Shown here: piece by piece, positions 54,581 through 57,564 of the stretch
Numbering within the stretch: position 1 is the stretch's first letter
Layout: each line of letters starts with the position of its first letter
DNA from: JAHELQ01 sp965603365
GTDB lineage: Bacteria; Acidobacteriota; Aminicenantia; UBA2199
Assembly: GCA_965603365.1 (NCBI GenBank)
Contig: CBFDCR010000031.1
Location: 1-57,564, forward strand
Reading direction: 5' to 3'
Length of the DNA: 57,564 nucleotides
Notes under the pieces: generated by a model
The model's input: only the letters and a program-made list of their open reading frames with translations
What the model was told of the DNA's origin: nothing
The model's database searches: none
Program-made: the position numbers and the translations under genes

Positions 54581-55753
54581 TTATCTGGCCTTTCTAAAAA
54601 AACGCAGCGTATTTCCCAGGATGGCGGGGTCTTCTTTCAGGTTCAATTCCATTCTTCCCGGGACTTCAAAGAGCAAATCATCCAATGGGCCGTTGTACCA
54701 GACGATAAACGAAGCGATGTTCCCGGCTTTTTTCAACAACTTTACCTGGGAGGCCATCTCTTTTAACACCCGACGGATTTCGGCAAATTCGCCGAAATCA
54801 TAATCGTAAAATACCAGCTTATACGGTTTTCCATCTTTCACGTAATCTTTCCAGAAGAGGCGTAATTTATCCATGATATCATGCATGGCACTATTTATCG
54901 CTTCTTCGATCCCGGCGGAAATGGAAGCGTCTTTTGAGCTTAAACTAAGAGGTCGGCTGTAACCGGTTTGGGAGGCTATATTCTCGGCAGTCATTACGGT
55001 ATAAACGGTTATGGATATACTTACTTTAAAACAGGTGACGCCTTCCACCGGGGTGCCCTCTACATGCCCGACTATTTTTATGTAGAGATCAGCCCTGGTA
55101 TTGCGGGCCAGTTGGAGTATTAAATCTTCCTCGCCCTTATCGGCGGACGCGGACTTTTCCAGGGCGATAATTTCTTCGTTTTTTTCGATATCTTTGATCT
55201 CTTCTTCCCCGATAAATGGGATATGTTGGTTCTGGAGAAAGGAGCCGATTTTCGCGTAAACAATATCTTTTCTTTCCTTAAAATCACGGGAAGAGTTTTT
55301 CTCATCCACATAGGGCATGAGAGTAAAATTATCCAGCTCTCTCCTCAGTTCAATGGATGCCTGGATGATGCCGCGATTCTCCAGTGCTTTTCGTAATTCT
55401 TCCTTATTAATCAGCAGTTCCAATGTCATTATCATCTTGTATTTTTTGCCGCTGTGTTCTCCTTTTTGCAATATTTTCCGTTTAATCTTATAATCGAACA
55501 CATACTTTTCGGCCTCTGTCAGGAAAGACTCTTTTTGTTCACGGAATTTCGCCGTCTCTTCCCGGGTGGTGAGCATATCTTTTACAACTGTCTCCACTCC
55601 TGTTCTTATGGCACTCATCCTGGTGTCGCCGACTTTTTTACCCCATCCTTGAGCAGTGACCCAGACGGTTTTCTCATCCTGACTACTAATCTGGGAAAAA
55701 GAGAAACCGACTATACAGACAATTAGTGATAGTAAAATAATAATTTTTTTCAT
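54581..55753 (-). CDS. exported FlgT/LPP20-like protein
   Basis: 390 residues, signal peptide KKIIILLSLIVCIVGFSFSQ. Residues about 30-125 form another copy of the FlgT/LPP20-type domain (VTAQGWGKKVGDTRMSAIRT, GVETVVKDMLTTREETAKF), more divergent than the downstream genes. A CsgG-like central part follows (about 175-290; RADLYIKIVGHVEGTPVEGV) and an alpha/beta end (about 300-385; KPYKLVFYDYDFGEFAEIRR, VLKEMASQVKLL). Paralogue of the next gene by domain order. Member of the CHAT operon; gap of 31 bases to the next gene and 21 to the one before. Confidence 0.68.
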   Translation of the reverse strand: MKKIIILLSLIVCIVGFSFSQISSQDEKTVWVTAQGWGKKVGDTRMSAIRTGVETVVKDMLTTREETAKFREQKESFLTEAEKYVFDYKIKRKILQKGEHSGKKYKMIMTLELLINKEELRKALENRGIIQASIELRRELDNFTLMPYVDEKNSSRDFKERKDIVYAKIGSFLQNQHIPFIGEEEIKDIEKNEEIIALEKSASADKGEEDLILQLARNTRADLYIKIVGHVEGTPVEGVTCFKVSISITVYTVMTAENIASQTGYSRPLSLSSKDASISAGIEEAINSAMHDIMDKLRLFWKDYVKDGKPYKLVFYDYDFGEFAEIRRVLKEMASQVKLLKKAGNIASFIVWYNGPLDDLLFEVPGRMELNLKEDPAILGNTLRFFRKAR

Positions 55754-55774
55754 CCCCGACTCCTTAAATTAAAC

Positions 55775-57564
55775 CTAAAAGGTGACTTTTGCTCCCAGGT
55801 TAAGGCTCACTCCTTTGGCATTCCATTCCCAACCATCAGGCAAATCAATTTCTGTTCCATTGTTTTCATACTTTGATGGATCAGGGTATAAGTCCAGGTT
55901 AACTCCCCCAAATGCGCTAATAGAAGGGGTAATCATGGCCTCGATACCTGCGTTTAAAGTGCAACCGAAACTGGAGCCTTTTGTATCTATCGAATTGGTA
56001 GTGAGGGTGGCGGAGTGAAGCCCGATATATCCCCCAAAATTAAGTGCCAATCTTCTAAAGTAGATTTTTTTTACAATGCCGACATTAACAAATAGCTGGG
56101 AAAGGTTGTGGGCATCGGCATATGTTTCTTCCAGGCGAGGTAAACCTATCCGAAGATTCAAAGCCGTATACAATTCCGACAACCTTAATATGGGGCCCAA
56201 TTCATATTCGGCACCCAAAAAGAGGCATAAATGAGAACCCGCTGCCACATCATCTTCTAAATTGATGTGAAGGGGGGCCATGCCCAAACCACCCACAACA
56301 TTGATGCCCACTTTGGGATCTTCCTCTATCTGATCTCCTTCTTGTGGCCTTCCCAGTAAAGTTTGAGCCTCGGAATAAGACGCCTCGACCTTTCTGATCT
56401 TGCCGAACCCGGTCATTTTTTTGCCGCCGTCCGCCTGGCTCACATAGATTTTATACCTGTGGTCGATCTTAATTCCGGTATCATGGCCCATATCGAACCC
56501 GAACCTGGAATGGCTCGTCATTGACAGTGGCGCCAAAACAATGAATTCAGGCATTTTTTTCATTTCCTTTTTCAGTACTAAGAGTAGACCTGCGATTGCG
56601 TTTCTAAACTTCTCTTCATCCTCTTTCACCTTTTCCGGCAGCCCTTCAAAGTCACTGTTATCTGCCTGTAAACTACCCGAAACAGAAGACAAGATCCCAA
56701 GCCAGTCCTTTTTATTGTTTATTTTCAGTGTCTTTATTTTTTCTTTTGTTTTGGTATTGTAAATATCAAAGTGAACAGCCATTTTATACACATAACGGGT
56801 AGATTTTTTTTCTTTATCCTTATCCTCTTCCTCTATCTTTTCCTTTTCAAGCGAATCGAAAAACGGCACTATGGCAAAGGAATTCTCGGTGGTTTTTAAA
56901 AGATCCTTGGCTGTCACCATTGCCTCTTTGAATTTTCCGTCCGGCTTCATCCGTTTAACCGTTATTTCTTTGACGTTTTTACGCATATAGGCGTGAGCGT
57001 CTTGTAAGAAAGTGTCAATGGAATCGTTGGATTTTACATCAAAAAAGTTAATTCTTTTAAAATCGGTGACAAACATCCTGGACATCAGGTTGGATAGAAA
57101 CGTTTTTCGTTTGTCGGTCAGCAACCCGGGATCAATACTCTCTTTGTAAAAGATTGGAAAAATGAACAAGGATTTTCTCTCATAGAGTTTCAATTCCTCT
57201 GCTGAAATATAATCGTTTTTTAACGCCAATTCCTTCTCTTTTTTTTGCTTAAGCAGCAATTGCTCCTGCCGAAGTTCCGCCAATTCTTTTTCTTTTTGTT
57301 CAAGCAATTTCTTTGCCTTTGCCACTCTTATCTCCGCCTGCCTTTCGGCTTTTTCGCTTCTCACTGCCCAGTGCCTCCTGTTGTATAAAATCTTATCCCA
57401 TTTTTCCACTTCTCTCCTTGCTGTGGCAATCTCTTTTTCCAGCTTTTCTTGCTTTTCAGTCATCTTTGATGTTTCATCATCCTTTGATTCAACTCCAGGT
57501 AACGCATGGGTGAAAAAACAAGTGATGGAAAAAAACAAAATTAAACCTAACAAAATATCTTCCC
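55775..57564 (-). CDS. exported envelope protein with coiled coil and barrel-like C-terminus
   Basis: At least 592 residues; the first codons may lie beyond the right edge, because the hydrophobic signal (LLGLILFFSITCFFTHALP) runs to the last bases and only a TTG at 57553 offers a start. A coiled coil at about 30-115 (KQEKLEKEIATARREVEKWD and KLLEQKEKELAELRQEQLLL) is followed by a mixed domain (about 120-340). The C-terminal 200 residues alternate hydrophobic and polar strands and end in Phe (LNLGAKVTF), as outer-membrane beta-barrels do (INVVGGLGMAPLHI, LCLFLGAEYELGP, ALNLRIGLPRL, NFGGYIGLHSATLT). A short 8-strand barrel or a barrel-like porin is inferred. First gene of the operon ending in the CHAT protease. 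Confidence 0.6.
   Translation of the reverse strand, partial: EDILLGLILFFSITCFFTHALPGVESKDDETSKMTEKQEKLEKEIATARREVEKWDKILYNRRHWAVRSEKAERQAEIRVAKAKKLLEQKEKELAELRQEQLLLKQKKEKELALKNDYISAEELKLYERKSLFIFPIFYKESIDPGLLTDKRKTFLSNLMSRMFVTDFKRINFFDVKSNDSIDTFLQDAHAYMRKNVKEITVKRMKPDGKFKEAMVTAKDLLKTTENSFAIVPFFDSLEKEKIEEEDKDKEKKSTRYVYKMAVHFDIYNTKTKEKIKTLKINNKKDWLGILSSVSGSLQADNSDFEGLPEKVKEDEEKFRNAIAGLLLVLKKEMKKMPEFIVLAPLSMTSHSRFGFDMGHDTGIKIDHRYKIYVSQADGGKKMTGFGKIRKVEASYSEAQTLLGRPQEGDQIEEDPKVGINVVGGLGMAPLHINLEDDVAAGSHLCLFLGAEYELGPILRLSELYTALNLRIGLPRLEETYADAHNLSQLFVNVGIVKKIYFRRLALNFGGYIGLHSATLTTNSIDTKGSSFGCTLNAGIEAMITPSISAFGGVNLDLYPDPSKYENNGTEIDLPDGWEWNAKGVSLNLGAKVTF

Overview
The window reads as one stretch of a bacterial chromosome from an anaerobic, diderm (two-membrane) organism of middling GC content. 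Anaerobic life is suggested by a single-chain pyruvate:ferredoxin oxidoreductase, a phosphotransacylase, a membrane pyrophosphatase and a nitroreductase. Two membranes are suggested by a LolA-like carrier, many signal peptides, an AsmA-like protein and a barrel-like protein at the right edge. The gene mix (Rpn and AAA/PD-(D/E)XK nuclease families, DUF3857 proteins, several HEPN/MNT pairs, CHAT protein) resembles Candidatus Aminicenantes. That placement is inference from memory of gene content and was not tested.

Layout: 1-2,000 holds the end of an Rpn-type nuclease, a remarkable phased 21-bp repeat array and a HEPN/MNT pair. 2,100-10,950 carries two overlapping DUF3857 genes, pcm, a DUF192 protein, a REC-GGDEF regulator, a DUF523-DUF1722 protein, an aminotransferase and a nitroreductase. 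nifJ lies on the minus strand (11,003-14,533), divergent from a bifunctional-nuclease gene that looks leaderless. 15,400-16,600 is a patch with an HTH fragment and an MNT/HEPN pair whose HEPN gene is frameshifted. After mazG (minus) comes a long plus-strand housekeeping run: DUF1844, a TPR membrane protein, a DUF4388 protein, ribF, tig-clpP-clpX-lon, engB, rho and a phosphotransacylase. It continues with a frameshifted lolA-like gene, an ECF sigma factor, its anti-sigma factor, a bactofilin-like membrane protein, a SanA-type protein, hppA, purC, cvpA, a Fis-type regulator, groEL, tRNA-Gln(CTG) and tRNA-Glu(CTC). 39,400-44,460 has an unknown protein, a lipoprotein, a small Ser/Thr kinase divergent from a class V aminotransferase, and an AsmA-like protein.

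From 44,460 the DNA becomes accessory: a 1.2-kb gene-poor stretch with a second 21-bp array and a palindrome also seen near 1,930, then an XRE regulator, a small protein, an MT-A70 methyltransferase, a group II intron with its reverse transcriptase, and the headless 3' end of an AAA/PD-(D/E)XK gene. The last 7.4 kb (minus strand) is a tightly packed five-gene unit: an envelope protein with a coiled coil and a possible barrel end, three exported proteins with FlgT/LPP20-like domains, and a six-helix membrane protein with a C-terminal CHAT (caspase-like) protease domain. This is the best candidate for an undescribed system.

Promoters of the TTGACA-N17-TATAAT type are unusually clear, and several lie so close to the start codon that the messages should be leaderless or nearly so. 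Three genes show frame or start problems at short homopolymers (8,104; 16,410; 29,803); assembly error, phase variation and transcriptional slippage cannot be told apart from the sequence alone.
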